From assembly GCA_035532735.1 (NCBI GenBank), contig DATKQM010000066.1:101873-165872 (forward strand): a stretch of DNA of 64,000 bases, written 5' to 3'. Shown here one piece after another: positions 43,843 to 51,955 of the stretch (position 1 is the first letter of the stretch; each line of letters begins with the position of its first letter). The notes under the pieces were generated by a model, which did not search any database, was not told the origin of the DNA, and saw only the letters and a program-made list of their open reading frames with translations. The position numbers and the translations under genes were made by a program. This DNA comes from Chersky-840 sp035532735. GTDB lineage: Bacteria; Actinomycetota; Acidimicrobiia; Acidimicrobiales; UBA8190.

Positions 43843-44967
43843 GTGCACACCGAGATCTGCGATCGACTCGGCATCGAGTTCCCAATCTTCGCCTTCACCC
43901 ACTGCCGCGACGTGGTGGCGGCGGTGTCGAACGCCGGTGGGATCGGCGTCCTCGGCGCCATCGGGTTCTCTCCGGAGGAGCTCGAGATCGAGCTCGCCTG
44001 GCTGGATGAGCACGTTGGTGACAATCCCTATGGCGTCGACATCGTCATCCCCGGCAAGTACGAGGGCATGGGCGAGATGGACCCGGTGAAGCTCGAGGCC
44101 CAGCTGCAGGGAATGGTGCCCGACGACCACCGACGCTTCGCGCGCCGGCTCCTGGCCGAGCACGGTGTGCCCGAGCCCGCCGAGGACCAGCGTCGCAGCG
44201 GGATGATGGGCTGGACCGAAGCCACTGGCAAGCCGTTGCTGGCCGCCGCGCTCCGCCACGACAAGGTGAAGCTCATCGCCAACGCGCTCGGCACTCCCCC
44301 GGCCGACGTCATCGCCGAGGTCCAGGCCTCGGGGCGGATGATCGGGGCCCTGGCCGGATCGGTGAAGCATGCGCTCGCCCACAAGACGGCGGGCCTCGAC
44401 TTCATCGTGTGCCAGGGGACAGAAGGTGGTGGTCACACCGGTGATGTGGGATCGCTCGTGTTGTGGCCCGAAGTGATCGACGCGGTGGCGCCGCTACCGG
44501 TGCTCGCCGCGGGCGGCGTGGGCAGTGGTCGCCAGATCGCCGCGGCGCTGGCCATGGGGGCCCAAGGTGTCTGGGGCGGGACGCTGTGGCTGACAGTAGA
44601 AGAGGCCAACACGTCCCCCGGCCAGATGAAGGCCTACCTGGCCGCCACGAGCCGGGACACGGTGCGGTCCAAGTCCTTTACGGGCAAGCCCTGTCGCATG
44701 CTCAAGAACGACTGGACCGAAGCCTGGGACCAACCCGACACACCCGATCCGCTCCCGATGCCGCTGCAGATGATGGTGGCGATCGAGGCCGTGGGAGCCA
44801 CCCACCGCTTCCCCGAAGAGGCCAAGGACGTCGCCTTCAACCCCTGCGGACAGGTCATCGGACGTGCCACCCGAGTCCGAAAGACCCGGGACGTGATCTT
44901 CGACCTGGTCGAGGAATACGCCGAATCCGTCGAGCGACTGTCCCAGACGGCCCGCGTGGAGGTGTAA
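43843..44967 (+). CDS. nitronate monooxygenase family protein
   Basis: FMN-dependent TIM-barrel enzyme of 374 residues related to 2-nitropropane dioxygenase and to FMN oxidoreductases of fatty acid metabolism. Hallmarks are the N-terminal CDRLGIEFPIFAFTH, the CQGTEGGGHTGDVGSLVLWP block with the catalytic-type His, and the phosphate-binding VLAAGGVGSGRQIAAALAMG and GAQGVWGGTLWL. The family's start often has a Gly-rich barrel loop, seen as VSNAGGIGVLGA. The GTG at 43843 is preceded by AAGGAGAC, a good ribosome-binding site. It follows the TetR gene by 55 bases and may share its control. Confidence 0.87.
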   Translation: MHTEICDRLGIEFPIFAFTHCRDVVAAVSNAGGIGVLGAIGFSPEELEIELAWLDEHVGDNPYGVDIVIPGKYEGMGEMDPVKLEAQLQGMVPDDHRRFARRLLAEHGVPEPAEDQRRSGMMGWTEATGKPLLAAALRHDKVKLIANALGTPPADVIAEVQASGRMIGALAGSVKHALAHKTAGLDFIVCQGTEGGGHTGDVGSLVLWPEVIDAVAPLPVLAAGGVGSGRQIAAALAMGAQGVWGGTLWLTVEEANTSPGQMKAYLAATSRDTVRSKSFTGKPCRMLKNDWTEAWDQPDTPDPLPMPLQMMVAIEAVGATHRFPEEAKDVAFNPCGQVIGRATRVRKTRDVIFDLVEEYAESVERLSQTARVEV

Positions 44968-44980
44968 CCCGAGCCTGATC

Positions 44981-46186
44981 TCAGGTATCTCTGGTCATCA
45001 TTCGCCAGGCACCGAGGATGGTCCAACCAATCAGCCAAGCGAGGATCACGCACACCGCCACGGTCGTCGACTCGGGCAAGAGCGCGTGATTGCCACCATT
45101 GCCCCCGGGGCCGCCACCTCCCCCGCCGATCACGGGGAGCCCGCCCGGGGTCAGGTGGGCCGTGGCCAGGCCGACCACGGCGCGTTGCAGGTTCGACAGA
45201 TGCGGGATCCGTGCCCGCGAGAGGATCGGCGTCAAGATGACCTCGAGGACGATCATGATGATCACCGCCACGGTTCGCTGCCCGATCAGCGAACCCAGTC
45301 CCAACCCGACGACGAACCCGATGACCGCTTCGAGCTCGAGCCACAACCCGCTCCGGACCATCAGCGAGGTCGACGGATACAGGAACTGCCGGGCGTAGTC
45401 GGAGTAGTCCTGGTCGGCGATCAGCCGGGCCGCTTCCCGAATCTGTGCCGGGGTGGCTTGCGGCTGCGCCTGTGGCCCCGGGCCCCCCTTGACGATGCGA
45501 GGTCCATTGTTGGGTCCATTGCCACAGGGGACGCTGTTGGCCGCCGGTGCGATCGGCGATGACGGTCCGATCCTGAAGCTGAAGTCACAGATGACCTCGT
45601 CGGGGTGGTCCGCGGCCCAAGTGGCAAGACCGGCGCGCGACAGGTTGACGGGCACGTTCACACCGTCGAAGTTGAGCCGGGTCGGCGCCGCGAAGACACA
45701 CACCGCGCACACGATGGTGAATCCCACCGCCACCAGGGGCACGATGATGGCGAGCCCCGCCGGGATCCTCGCCACGTAGATCGCCAGACGCGACCGGCCG
45801 GTCACGACCAGGTGCCGGAACATCCCTTCGGTGAGGTCGATCGAACCCGCTGTGGCCCCGAGGGTGGCGGCGACGATGAACCCGAAGACGTACAACACCC
45901 CCGACACCAGGCCCGTGAAGATGGAATATCCGCCGGCCGGACCGTAGGAGTGAGGCGCGAAGCCATGGAGCAAGAGCCTGATGACGAGGAAGACGGTGGG
46001 GATGCCGATGGTCACGAGCATGAGGGCAACCATGAGCCCACGCCGCTTGCGCAACTCCATGAATCGGGTGGTGATCATGGACCAGGTGGGGACCCCCGAT
46101 CCCCGCCGGTCACGCGACGCGCCAACTCGTCGTGCCGCCACCGGAGCCGAGCCGGCGGCGGCGTCGTCGTCGGAGGTCGTCGTCAT
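44981..46186 (-). CDS. ABC transporter permease (ABC-2 type)
   Basis: A 401-residue membrane protein with about six helices. The first is VALMLVTIGIPTVFLVIRLL, followed by a second pair (FTGLVSGVLYVFGFIVAATL), a large extracytoplasmic loop of about 110 residues containing two Cys and a Pro/Gln-rich region, and a C-terminal helix near the stop (VCVILAWLIGWTILGAWRMM). The layout is that of ABC-2 exporters. The start overlaps the stop of the ATPase gene by 4 bases, so they are coupled. The substrate is unknown; divergent PadR control suggests a response to a small toxic compound. Confidence 0.8.
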   Translation of the reverse strand: MTTTSDDDAAAGSAPVAARRVGASRDRRGSGVPTWSMITTRFMELRKRRGLMVALMLVTIGIPTVFLVIRLLLHGFAPHSYGPAGGYSIFTGLVSGVLYVFGFIVAATLGATAGSIDLTEGMFRHLVVTGRSRLAIYVARIPAGLAIIVPLVAVGFTIVCAVCVFAAPTRLNFDGVNVPVNLSRAGLATWAADHPDEVICDFSFRIGPSSPIAPAANSVPCGNGPNNGPRIVKGGPGPQAQPQATPAQIREAARLIADQDYSDYARQFLYPSTSLMVRSGLWLELEAVIGFVVGLGLGSLIGQRTVAVIIMIVLEVILTPILSRARIPHLSNLQRAVVGLATAHLTPGGLPVIGGGGGGPGGNGGNHALLPESTTVAVCVILAWLIGWTILGAWRMMTRDT

Positions 46187-47157
46187 TCTGAGGCCCCCAG
46201 TCGGCTCGTGACCTGCAAGAACCACGATTCGAGGGAGGCTTGGATCTGCTGGAGCCGGTACACCGCGATGCCCCCTTCGACGAGAACACGGTTGATCTCG
46301 GCGATGACGTCGCGTGCCGTCCCCGCCGGAAGCGTGATGCCCAGACCCAGTTGCCCCACCTCGATGGCACCTCCGATGGTGGTGGCGTCGAGAAGGGCAC
46401 GGGCTCGATCCGGCTCGGAGCACTCAACATGGAGTGCGAGCGATGCACCCGCCAGCAGTTCGGAAATCGGTCCCTGTCGGATGATTTTTCCCCGGTCCAC
46501 GATGGCCACCGCATCACAGGTCCGCTCGACCTCGTCGAGAAGATGAGACGACAGCACGACGGTGCGCCCCTCGGCCACGAGGGAGAGGATCATGTCGCGC
46601 ATTTCGTGCATGCCGGCGGGGTCGAGCCCGTTCATCGGTTCATCGAGGATCAGGAGTTGGGGGTCACCAATAAGGCAGGCGGCGACGCCGAGGCGTTGGC
46701 GCATGCCCATCGAGTACTTCGACACCCGGTCATCAGCCCGGTGAAGGATGCCCACCCGTTCGAGCGACGGCTCGATCCGGGCCCTCGCCGCCGGTTCACG
46801 GGCGGCGGCGAGAATTCGGAGGTTCTGCCTTCCCGTCAGGTGACCGTGGAAGCGGGGCTCGTCGACGATTGCTCCCACACGTGCCAGCGCCGCGTCCCGA
46901 TGTTTGGGGACGGGGTACCCGAGCAGCGACATCGACCCCGCATCGGCGTGCGTCAATCCCAGGAGGACGCGGATCAGTGTGGTCTTGCCGGCGCCGTTGG
47001 GGCCGAGGTACCCGAAGGCGCATCCCCGGGGGACGAGGAGCTCGACGCCGTTCACGGCCACGTTGTCACCGAACCGCTTGGTCAGTCCGTGTGTCTCGAC
47101 GGCCCACTGGCTCCCGTTGGACGGTGTCGAGGAGGCGGACAACGTGGTGGTGGTCAT
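46183..47157 (-). CDS. ABC transporter ATP-binding protein
   Basis: A 324-residue ATPase partner for the downstream permease. Walker A is GYLGPNGAGKTTLIRVLLGL, the signature loop is SKYSMGMRQRLGVAACL, Walker B LLILDEPMNGLDPAG, and the switch His is in VVLSSHLLDEVERT. A C-terminal extension of about 95 residues (HVECSEPDRARALLDATTIG) is the DUF4162-like region of drug and bacitracin-type exporters. ATG at 47157 has a GAGGAG twelve bases upstream. It is divergent from the PadR gene at 47234 across 76 bases. Confidence 0.93.
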   Translation of the reverse strand: MTTTTLSASSTPSNGSQWAVETHGLTKRFGDNVAVNGVELLVPRGCAFGYLGPNGAGKTTLIRVLLGLTHADAGSMSLLGYPVPKHRDAALARVGAIVDEPRFHGHLTGRQNLRILAAAREPAARARIEPSLERVGILHRADDRVSKYSMGMRQRLGVAACLIGDPQLLILDEPMNGLDPAGMHEMRDMILSLVAEGRTVVLSSHLLDEVERTCDAVAIVDRGKIIRQGPISELLAGASLALHVECSEPDRARALLDATTIGGAIEVGQLGLGITLPAGTARDVIAEINRVLVEGGIAVYRLQQIQASLESWFLQVTSRLGASE

Positions 47158-47202
47158 GTGCGGGTCGTTCTCCTCGCTGATCGGCCGAGCGGGTGCCTTG
47201 CG

Positions 47203-47235
47203 ATGCACGGTAGCCGACGGTAGCTTGTGGTGCAT
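47203..47235. promoter_or_regulatory. candidate PadR operator in the ABC/padR divergent region
   Basis: An inverted pair ATGCAC (47203-47208) and GTGCAT (47230-47235) flanks a perfect 8-base direct repeat ACGGTAGC at 47207-47214 and 47217-47224, spaced exactly 10 bases. It overlaps the padR start codon and lies about 50-80 bases upstream of the ABC start. This arrangement suits a dimeric winged-helix regulator acting on both promoters; evidence is positional. Confidence 0.45.
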
Positions 47236-47587
47236 GGGTAATGCCGAAGGACGGAGAAGCCAACTCCTGCGTGGCGTCTTGGACCTCTGCCTCCTGGCGG
47301 TGATGGGAGAAGGACCCGCCTACGGCTACGAGATGACCAAGCGGCTCCGGGCGCGCGGCCTCTCCATCGTCGGAGAAGGGTCGATCTACCCCCTGCTCGG
47401 CCGGTTGGAGCGCGACGGCCTCGTGGAGACCCATCGGGCCGCGAGCAATGGGGGCCCTCCCCGGAAGTACTACAACCTCTCGCCCGACGGTGAGCGGGCA
47501 CTGCAGGGTGGTATCAACGAATGGCAGGCCGCGCGTGACGCCGTTGACGGTGCACTGGGTCTGGTCAAAGCGGAGGTAATGCCGTGA
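47234..47587 (+). CDS. PadR-family transcriptional regulator (short type)
   Basis: A 117-residue winged-helix protein: RRSQLLRGVLDLCLLAVMGE, then GPAYGYEMTKRLRARGLSIV and GEGSIYPLLGRLERDGLVET, and the wing PPRKYYNLSPDGERAL. It belongs to the short PadR class without the long C-terminal arm. ATG at 47234 begins the conserved region after about ten residues. The stop overlaps the start of the next gene by 4 bases. The short-PadR/HAAS pair beside an ABC exporter is a recurrent arrangement for sensing and pumping out small molecules. Confidence 0.9.
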   Translation: MGNAEGRRSQLLRGVLDLCLLAVMGEGPAYGYEMTKRLRARGLSIVGEGSIYPLLGRLERDGLVETHRAASNGGPPRKYYNLSPDGERALQGGINEWQAARDAVDGALGLVKAEVMP

Positions 47588-48189
47588 TCGAGTTCGTCGA
47601 GGAGTGTCGTCGGGAGTGGCGGCGGCTCGGGGTCCCGAATCCTGTCGCCAACGAAATGGCCGCCGACCTCACCGCCGATCTTGAAGAGGCCGAAGCCGAA
47701 GGTGGTTCGCCCGAAGACGTCCTGGGCAACAGTGCATTCGACCCCAGACGCTTCGCGGCGGCATGGGCCGCGGCCAGAGGTGTGACGAACATCCCCGCAC
47801 CCGACCCTCAGCCGCGATGGCGACCACCCGTCGCCATCGCGCTCGCAGTGTTCCTGGGCGTGCTCACCATTCTCGCCAGCTTCGCCCTCTTGGTCGGTCG
47901 CAGCAGCAGCTCCATTGCCTTCGCCACCCGCCGGATCGCGGCCGTTCCCGGAAGGATCCATCTCTTCGCACCAGGCCCGGGACGCGTCGTACTGCCGGGT
48001 CCGCTGGGTCGCACGATCGTGGGAACGGGGGGCCCGGGTATCTCGCTCCATCCCCTGGCCCTGATGGTGTTCATCGCCGGCATCGTCGGCATCGTGGGCC
48101 TGGGGCTCTTCGCCCTCTGGTACTGCTCGCCGTGGTTCGGCCGCAGAAATCGCCGACCAGGGGCACGACGAACACCGACGTGGAATTAA
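47584..48189 (+). CDS. HAAS-domain membrane protein (DUF1700-like) coupled to PadR
   Basis: A 201-residue protein. The N-terminal about 65 residues are a soluble helical domain (IEFVEECRREWRRLGVPNPV, then MAADLTADLEEAEAEGGSPE and DVLGNSAF), resembling HAAS domains that accompany PadR regulators. Two membrane helices follow (VAIALAVFLGVLTILASFAL and LALMVFIAGIVGIVGLGLFA) separated by a loop of about 60 residues, and a short basic tail. GTG start overlaps the PadR stop by 4 bases. It may sense an envelope signal and control the PadR protein; this is inference from the family. Confidence 0.72.
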   Translation: MIEFVEECRREWRRLGVPNPVANEMAADLTADLEEAEAEGGSPEDVLGNSAFDPRRFAAAWAAARGVTNIPAPDPQPRWRPPVAIALAVFLGVLTILASFALLVGRSSSSIAFATRRIAAVPGRIHLFAPGPGRVVLPGPLGRTIVGTGGPGISLHPLALMVFIAGIVGIVGLGLFALWYCSPWFGRRNRRPGARRTPTWN

Positions 48190-48238
48190 CGAAGCACCGC
48201 CTCGGTCCCAGTCGCCCAGGACTCTGCGTCTTGTCTCG

Positions 48239-49162
48239 TCACAGTGACGGCGGCGTAAGCCTTCTACCAGGCGGAATGCCGTCGGGGAAGCTGAAGAACA
48301 TGACCTGGGTGGCAAAGGCGACAAGGCCGCGCTCGGGGTCCCACAGTTCCATCTCGACCGACGCGTAACCGTCACCGGCGAACCGGGCACGGTTGTGGCT
48401 GAGCAACCACGGCGAAGTCGCTCGGCCGAGCACGTGCACGGTGAGGTCCGCACTGGGCCCGAACCAGGCCGGCATGTCCGGGCCCATCCGCTCTCCCACC
48501 GCACCGGGCATGGTGTCGCACAACGCCACCAGGGCCAGCGGGTCCCACTGGCCTTCGTCGTCCACGGGCGGATCGTCGAACCGGTACCAGTAGATGCGCT
48601 CGGACGAGGTCGGCTCCCACCGGTGCCAAGGGGCATGACCCATGGCCACCCGTGATTCGACGCGCTCCCAGAACGACGCGGGCGGGAACCCCGTCACTCC
48701 TTCGGGGAGCGGGTCGCGAAACGACGGGCACTGTTCGGGGGGACGTGCCGTCGGGCAGGTCACATCGGTGAACTCGAAACCCCGTCGCGACGTGCCGAAG
48801 ACGGCGGTGGCGACGTGCCCGGTCGACGCACCAACCGGCCGGACCGTGGCGGTGGCCTGGGACATCGTCCGCCCCCGGCGCAGCACCACCACGTCGACGT
48901 CCACCGGCCCGGGGGGCACCTGGGCGGCGAACACCGTCGTGACCGAACGCAACGACTGCTCGGGAGTGGCGAGCTCCGCGGCCATGGCACGCAGGGCCAG
49001 CGCGGTGACGACCCCGCCGTGGGGCAGCAATGGGGCGTTCCACTGGTCGCTCACCACGGTGCCGTAGCGGCCGGGGACGAGCGGATCGGGTTCCACCGTG
49101 GTCTGCTGTCCGAAGGCCGAGCTGTCCATGAACCGATGGATCGTACCGACGCACTCAGACAC
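48239..49162 (-). CDS. thioesterase-like superfamily protein (acyl-CoA thioesterase)
   Basis: A 307-residue protein with two tandem hot-dog folds. The first has DQWNAPLLPHGGVVTALALR, the second SADLTVHVLGRATSPWLLSH and a final WDPERGLVAFATQVMFFSFP. These resemble the TesB/PF13622 thioesterase group that hydrolyses acyl-CoA. The catalytic Asp/Gln/Thr set cannot be assigned with certainty. The GTG start at 49162 is 61 bases from the divergent DUF3817 gene. It stands alone on its strand. Confidence 0.75.
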   Translation of the reverse strand: MSECVGTIHRFMDSSAFGQQTTVEPDPLVPGRYGTVVSDQWNAPLLPHGGVVTALALRAMAAELATPEQSLRSVTTVFAAQVPPGPVDVDVVVLRRGRTMSQATATVRPVGASTGHVATAVFGTSRRGFEFTDVTCPTARPPEQCPSFRDPLPEGVTGFPPASFWERVESRVAMGHAPWHRWEPTSSERIYWYRFDDPPVDDEGQWDPLALVALCDTMPGAVGERMGPDMPAWFGPSADLTVHVLGRATSPWLLSHNRARFAGDGYASVEMELWDPERGLVAFATQVMFFSFPDGIPPGRRLTPPSL

Positions 49163-49223
49163 CGCCGACCGCCGCCGCGGGCCCGATGGGAGGGCCGGCG
49201 CCGGTCCCCGTAGGATCTCGGCC

Positions 49224-49568
49224 GTGGAACACGCTGTGCTGACGCGATACCGGGTGATGGCCTACACGACCGCGGTCCTGCTCATCGTGCTCGTCTTCGT
49301 GGGCGTCCCGCTCCAGGTAGCCGGCCACCCTGGCGTCGCCACCGTGGTCGGCACCCTCCACGGGTTCCTCTACATCGTCTATCTCTTCGTGGCGTTCCAA
49401 CTCACCCGGACGCTGCACATCCCGGTATTCCGGACGATCCTCGTCCTCATCGCCGGGACGGTCCCCTTCGGCGCCATCATCGCGGAGCGGAGGCTGACCT
49501 CGGTGTACGCACGACAGGTCCGTCGCGCCGCCAAGGGGAATGCGGGGACGCCACCCCAGGAGGTTTGA
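49224..49568 (+). CDS. DUF3817 membrane protein
   Basis: A 114-residue protein with three membrane helices: YRVMAYTTAVLLIVLVFVGV, VGTLHGFLYIVYLFVAFQLT and FRTILVLIAGTVPFGAIIAE. The GTLHGFLYIVYL motif and the closing PFGAIIAERR are typical of DUF3817, a family of unknown function common in Actinobacteria. GTG at 49224 is preceded eight bases upstream by TAGGAT, a good -10 hexamer. This suggests a leaderless or nearly leaderless mRNA, and no ribosome-binding site is visible. Confidence 0.85.
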   Translation: MEHAVLTRYRVMAYTTAVLLIVLVFVGVPLQVAGHPGVATVVGTLHGFLYIVYLFVAFQLTRTLHIPVFRTILVLIAGTVPFGAIIAERRLTSVYARQVRRAAKGNAGTPPQEV

Positions 49569-49575
49569 TCCGCAC

Positions 49576-50013
49576 GTGTCGGACTCCTCGCCACCGGGCA
49601 CCGCCTTCGACCGAAGACGGTGGTTCACGACCCGAGCCGTGGTCGCCCACGTCGCTCTCGCTCTCTGGGTGCCGGGATGCATCCTGGCATGTTGGTGGCA
49701 GGTGGGGATCGGCCTGTCCGGAGATTCTCTGGGCTGGGTCTATTCGGTCATGTGGCCCTGCTTCGCGTTGTTCGGGACGGTGTTCTGGTGGCACTTCGTC
49801 CACGACGACCCCGACACGATCGGACGGCGCGGTCTGCGTCGCCTCCAACAGGCCTCCGCCACCGGTGCCCCGGGACCCGACGGCGACACGCCCGATGACC
49901 GTGCCATCGAATTGGCCCGAGCCGAAGCCGAGGATCCCGAATTGGCGGCCTACAACGCCTATCTGGCCGCACTGACCTGCGAGGACCGTCCCAGCTCGTG
50001 GCGCGGCCGCTGA
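49576..50013 (+). CDS. two-helix membrane protein of unknown function
   Basis: A 145-residue protein with two membrane helices near the N-terminus (VAHVALALWVPGCILACWWQ and WVYSVMWPCFALFGTVFWWH) separated by a short loop. A cytoplasmic tail follows that is acidic and Ala/Glu-rich (DDRAIELARAEAEDPELAAY). The motif FWWHFVHDDPD ends the second helix. I do not recognise a family name. It begins 7 bases after the DUF3817 gene with AGGAGG twelve bases upstream of the GTG, so the two are one transcript. Confidence 0.65.
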   Translation: MSDSSPPGTAFDRRRWFTTRAVVAHVALALWVPGCILACWWQVGIGLSGDSLGWVYSVMWPCFALFGTVFWWHFVHDDPDTIGRRGLRRLQQASATGAPGPDGDTPDDRAIELARAEAEDPELAAYNAYLAALTCEDRPSSWRGR

Positions 50014-50345
50014 CCCGATCCGGGCCCTCAGTGCCGTCTCGATCCCACCCCGGAACCTCGATGTGCGCGACCATCGGGCCCGTGGCGAACCTCGGCGTCA
50101 AAGCCTTTTGGCACAAGCATGCCGACGTGCGATCCGACGCCATCTCCTCGGAGCTCGCCATTCACACCGAGAGGAACACCGATGAGATCAAGCAGTTGAT
50201 CGCCGACAACACTGCTCTGAAGGCGGCGATCAAGACCAACACCGGCCTCCTCGACGAGATCCACCTCCACGTCGCCAACATCGGCCTCAAGTTCGGAGCC
50301 GAGATCGGGAACTTTCCACCCTCCTCCGAGCGACCCTCGACGTAA
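49998..50345 (+). CDS. small helical protein, unknown
   Basis: Up to 115 residues. The N-terminal about 30 are low complexity. From about residue 35 the sequence is a convincing amphipathic helix: FWHKHADVRSDAISSELAIH, NTDEIKQLIADNTALKAAIK and TGLLDEIHLHVANIG, likely a coiled coil. The gene overlaps the end of the preceding membrane-protein gene by 16 bases if the first ATG is used; an ATG at 50061 is a more modest choice. No catalytic motif is visible. Codon bias and the coherent helix argue that it is translated. Confidence 0.5.
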   Translation: MARPLTRSGPSVPSRSHPGTSMCATIGPVANLGVKAFWHKHADVRSDAISSELAIHTERNTDEIKQLIADNTALKAAIKTNTGLLDEIHLHVANIGLKFGAEIGNFPPSSERPST

Positions 50346-50354
50346 CCGAGGCTC

Positions 50355-51017
50355 GTGGTGTCGTCGATCGTGGTGAGGCGATACGAGCCGGGTGACCGGG
50401 CCCGGGTGCGACACATCTGCCACGTGACCGGCTACATGGGCGAACCGGTCGACTGGATGTGGCGGGACCTCGAGAGCTTCGCCGATCTGTTCACCTCGTA
50501 CTACACCGACGCCGAACCCCAATCAGCCTTGGTGGCTGAGCTCGACGGCGTCGTGGCCGGCTACTTGCTGGGATGTGTCGACTCCCGCCGGGCGTGGAAC
50601 CCGGCAACCATCTTCGGACGGCATTTCCTTCGACGCGGCATCGGCTTGCGGCCCGGCACGGCCGGCGTGGTGTGGCGCTCGTTCGGCGACGTCGCGGTCG
50701 GCGCGCTCCGCAGACGACTCCCACCGGTGTCGCTCTACGACCCCGCCTGGCCCGCCCACCTTCACATCGATCTGCTGCCTCAGATCCGAGGGCGCGGTGT
50801 CGGTGCCACCTTGGTGCGGAGATGGACCGACGAGCTCAAGATGACGGGCGTGCCGGGCTGTTATCTCGAGACCCTCGGTGAGAACCACGGCGCCATCGCC
50901 TTCTTCGAGTCGATGGGCTTTCACCGCCAGGGCAGACCGACCTCGGCGCCCGGACTCCGGTCGCCCGCCGGCGGGCGTCACACCGTGCAGCTCATGGTCC
51001 AGAGCCTCGGGCCCTGA
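50355..51017 (+). CDS. GNAT family N-acetyltransferase
   Basis: A 220-residue enzyme using acetyl-CoA on an unknown amine. The start IVVRRYEPGDRARVRHICHV is typical. The acetyl-CoA loop is LPQIRGRGVGATLVRRWTDE (R/Q-x-x-G-x-G/A), followed by CYLETLGENHGAIAFFESMG and FHRQGRPTS. A region between residues 70 and 130 rich in Arg and aromatic residues is longer than in minimal GNATs. GTG at 50355 lies 9 bases after the small helical protein gene. The strand runs on from DUF3817, so these four genes may be one unit. Confidence 0.85.
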   Translation: MVSSIVVRRYEPGDRARVRHICHVTGYMGEPVDWMWRDLESFADLFTSYYTDAEPQSALVAELDGVVAGYLLGCVDSRRAWNPATIFGRHFLRRGIGLRPGTAGVVWRSFGDVAVGALRRRLPPVSLYDPAWPAHLHIDLLPQIRGRGVGATLVRRWTDELKMTGVPGCYLETLGENHGAIAFFESMGFHRQGRPTSAPGLRSPAGGRHTVQLMVQSLGP

Positions 51018-51109
51018 AGGCAGGGGCCCACGAGGCGCGAGGTGCGACCCATTGCGGCCTCACGTGCAGGTATCCGCCGGCGCGGATGGCACGATCCGCT
51101 GCCGGGGCG

Positions 51110-51814
51110 TCAGCTGGTACAGGTCCAGGCGATGGTCCCCGTGATCCCCCCGTGCCACCCCGGATGAGGACTGTCGTCGTCACCGGGCGCGTGGGTGAAG
51201 GTCACGTCCCCCGATCCATCGGGGTTCACCGTCATCGACGCCGTCGCATCGACGCTCGACAAGTCATATGACCCCGGGCCGACGTCCATGGCGCCGTTGC
51301 CCTGCGCGAGGGCGCTCTGGGGGTAGTCCCCGGGTCCGTGATAGCCCCGCGACTTCGTGCCGATCTCGATCTCGACGGGATTGTCGAGCGGCGGTGTGGG
51401 TACGAGCCACGTGTTGGGCCCCATCTGAGGTCGGTTGCCGTGCGCGGCGGCCCGGGCACACGATGCTGCCCTCCTTGCCGTCGTCGCGTCGACGAAACTC
51501 TCCTTGGCGCGGGTCTCGCCGGTGATGGTGATGGTGGCGTGGAAGACGACGGGACCCACCGCCGTCGATCCGTCTTCGCCCCGGATGAGGAACACGGCGA
51601 CCAGCACGGCGATGACGCCGACGCAGACCAACGCAACGGGAACCTTGACCGAACGCGATCTTCTCCGGAGTGGGCCGGAGTGCACCGAGGTCCATCCAGA
51701 TCCGTTCGACCCACGAATCGGCCCGCTGCCACAGGCGGCGGCCACGAGGCCGACCACGTCCAGCAAGGACTCGGCCCGTGCCGCGCGCCCGGGACGACGT
51801 GGGACCACGTGCAT
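51110..51814 (-). CDS. membrane-anchored extracytoplasmic protein, unknown function
   Basis: A 234-residue protein. Residues 1-55 are Arg/Gly/Ser-rich and cytoplasmic. One membrane helix follows (VPVALVCVGVIAVLVAVFLI). The extracytoplasmic domain is beta-rich (VVFHATITITGETRAKESFV, then SYDLSSVDATASMTVNPDGS) and ends WHGGITGTIAWTCTS, with two Cys that could form a disulfide. ATG at 51814 has GGGGGAG seven bases upstream, so the start is secure. A near-consensus iron box lies 52 bases upstream. I do not recognise a family. Confidence 0.6.
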   Translation of the reverse strand: MHVVPRRPGRAARAESLLDVVGLVAAACGSGPIRGSNGSGWTSVHSGPLRRRSRSVKVPVALVCVGVIAVLVAVFLIRGEDGSTAVGPVVFHATITITGETRAKESFVDATTARRAASCARAAAHGNRPQMGPNTWLVPTPPLDNPVEIEIGTKSRGYHGPGDYPQSALAQGNGAMDVGPGSYDLSSVDATASMTVNPDGSGDVTFTHAPGDDDSPHPGWHGGITGTIAWTCTS

Positions 51815-51865
51815 TCGAAGGCTCCCCCTGTCGCTTCGGACCGAATCGACAGGTCCCGGTGCCCG

Positions 51866-51884
51866 TTAGGGAAGGCTAACCTAA
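51866..51884. promoter_or_regulatory. IdeR/DtxR-type iron box
   Basis: TTAGGGAAGGCTAACCTAA matches the mycobacterial IdeR consensus TTAGGTTAGSCTAACCTAA at 17 of 19 positions, including the whole right arm. It lies between two divergent genes for membrane-anchored proteins. TAATAT at 51882-51887 overlaps its right end and is a good -10 for the plus strand; a TATTAG in the same place could serve the minus strand. Binding would therefore block RNA polymerase at either promoter under iron-replete conditions. Confidence 0.75.
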
Positions 51885-51955
51885 TATTCAGGGTAAACCC
51901 TGGCAAGGTAGGGATCTTCTCCCCCCGTCGCGACCCGCCGACCGCCCGGTGCCCG

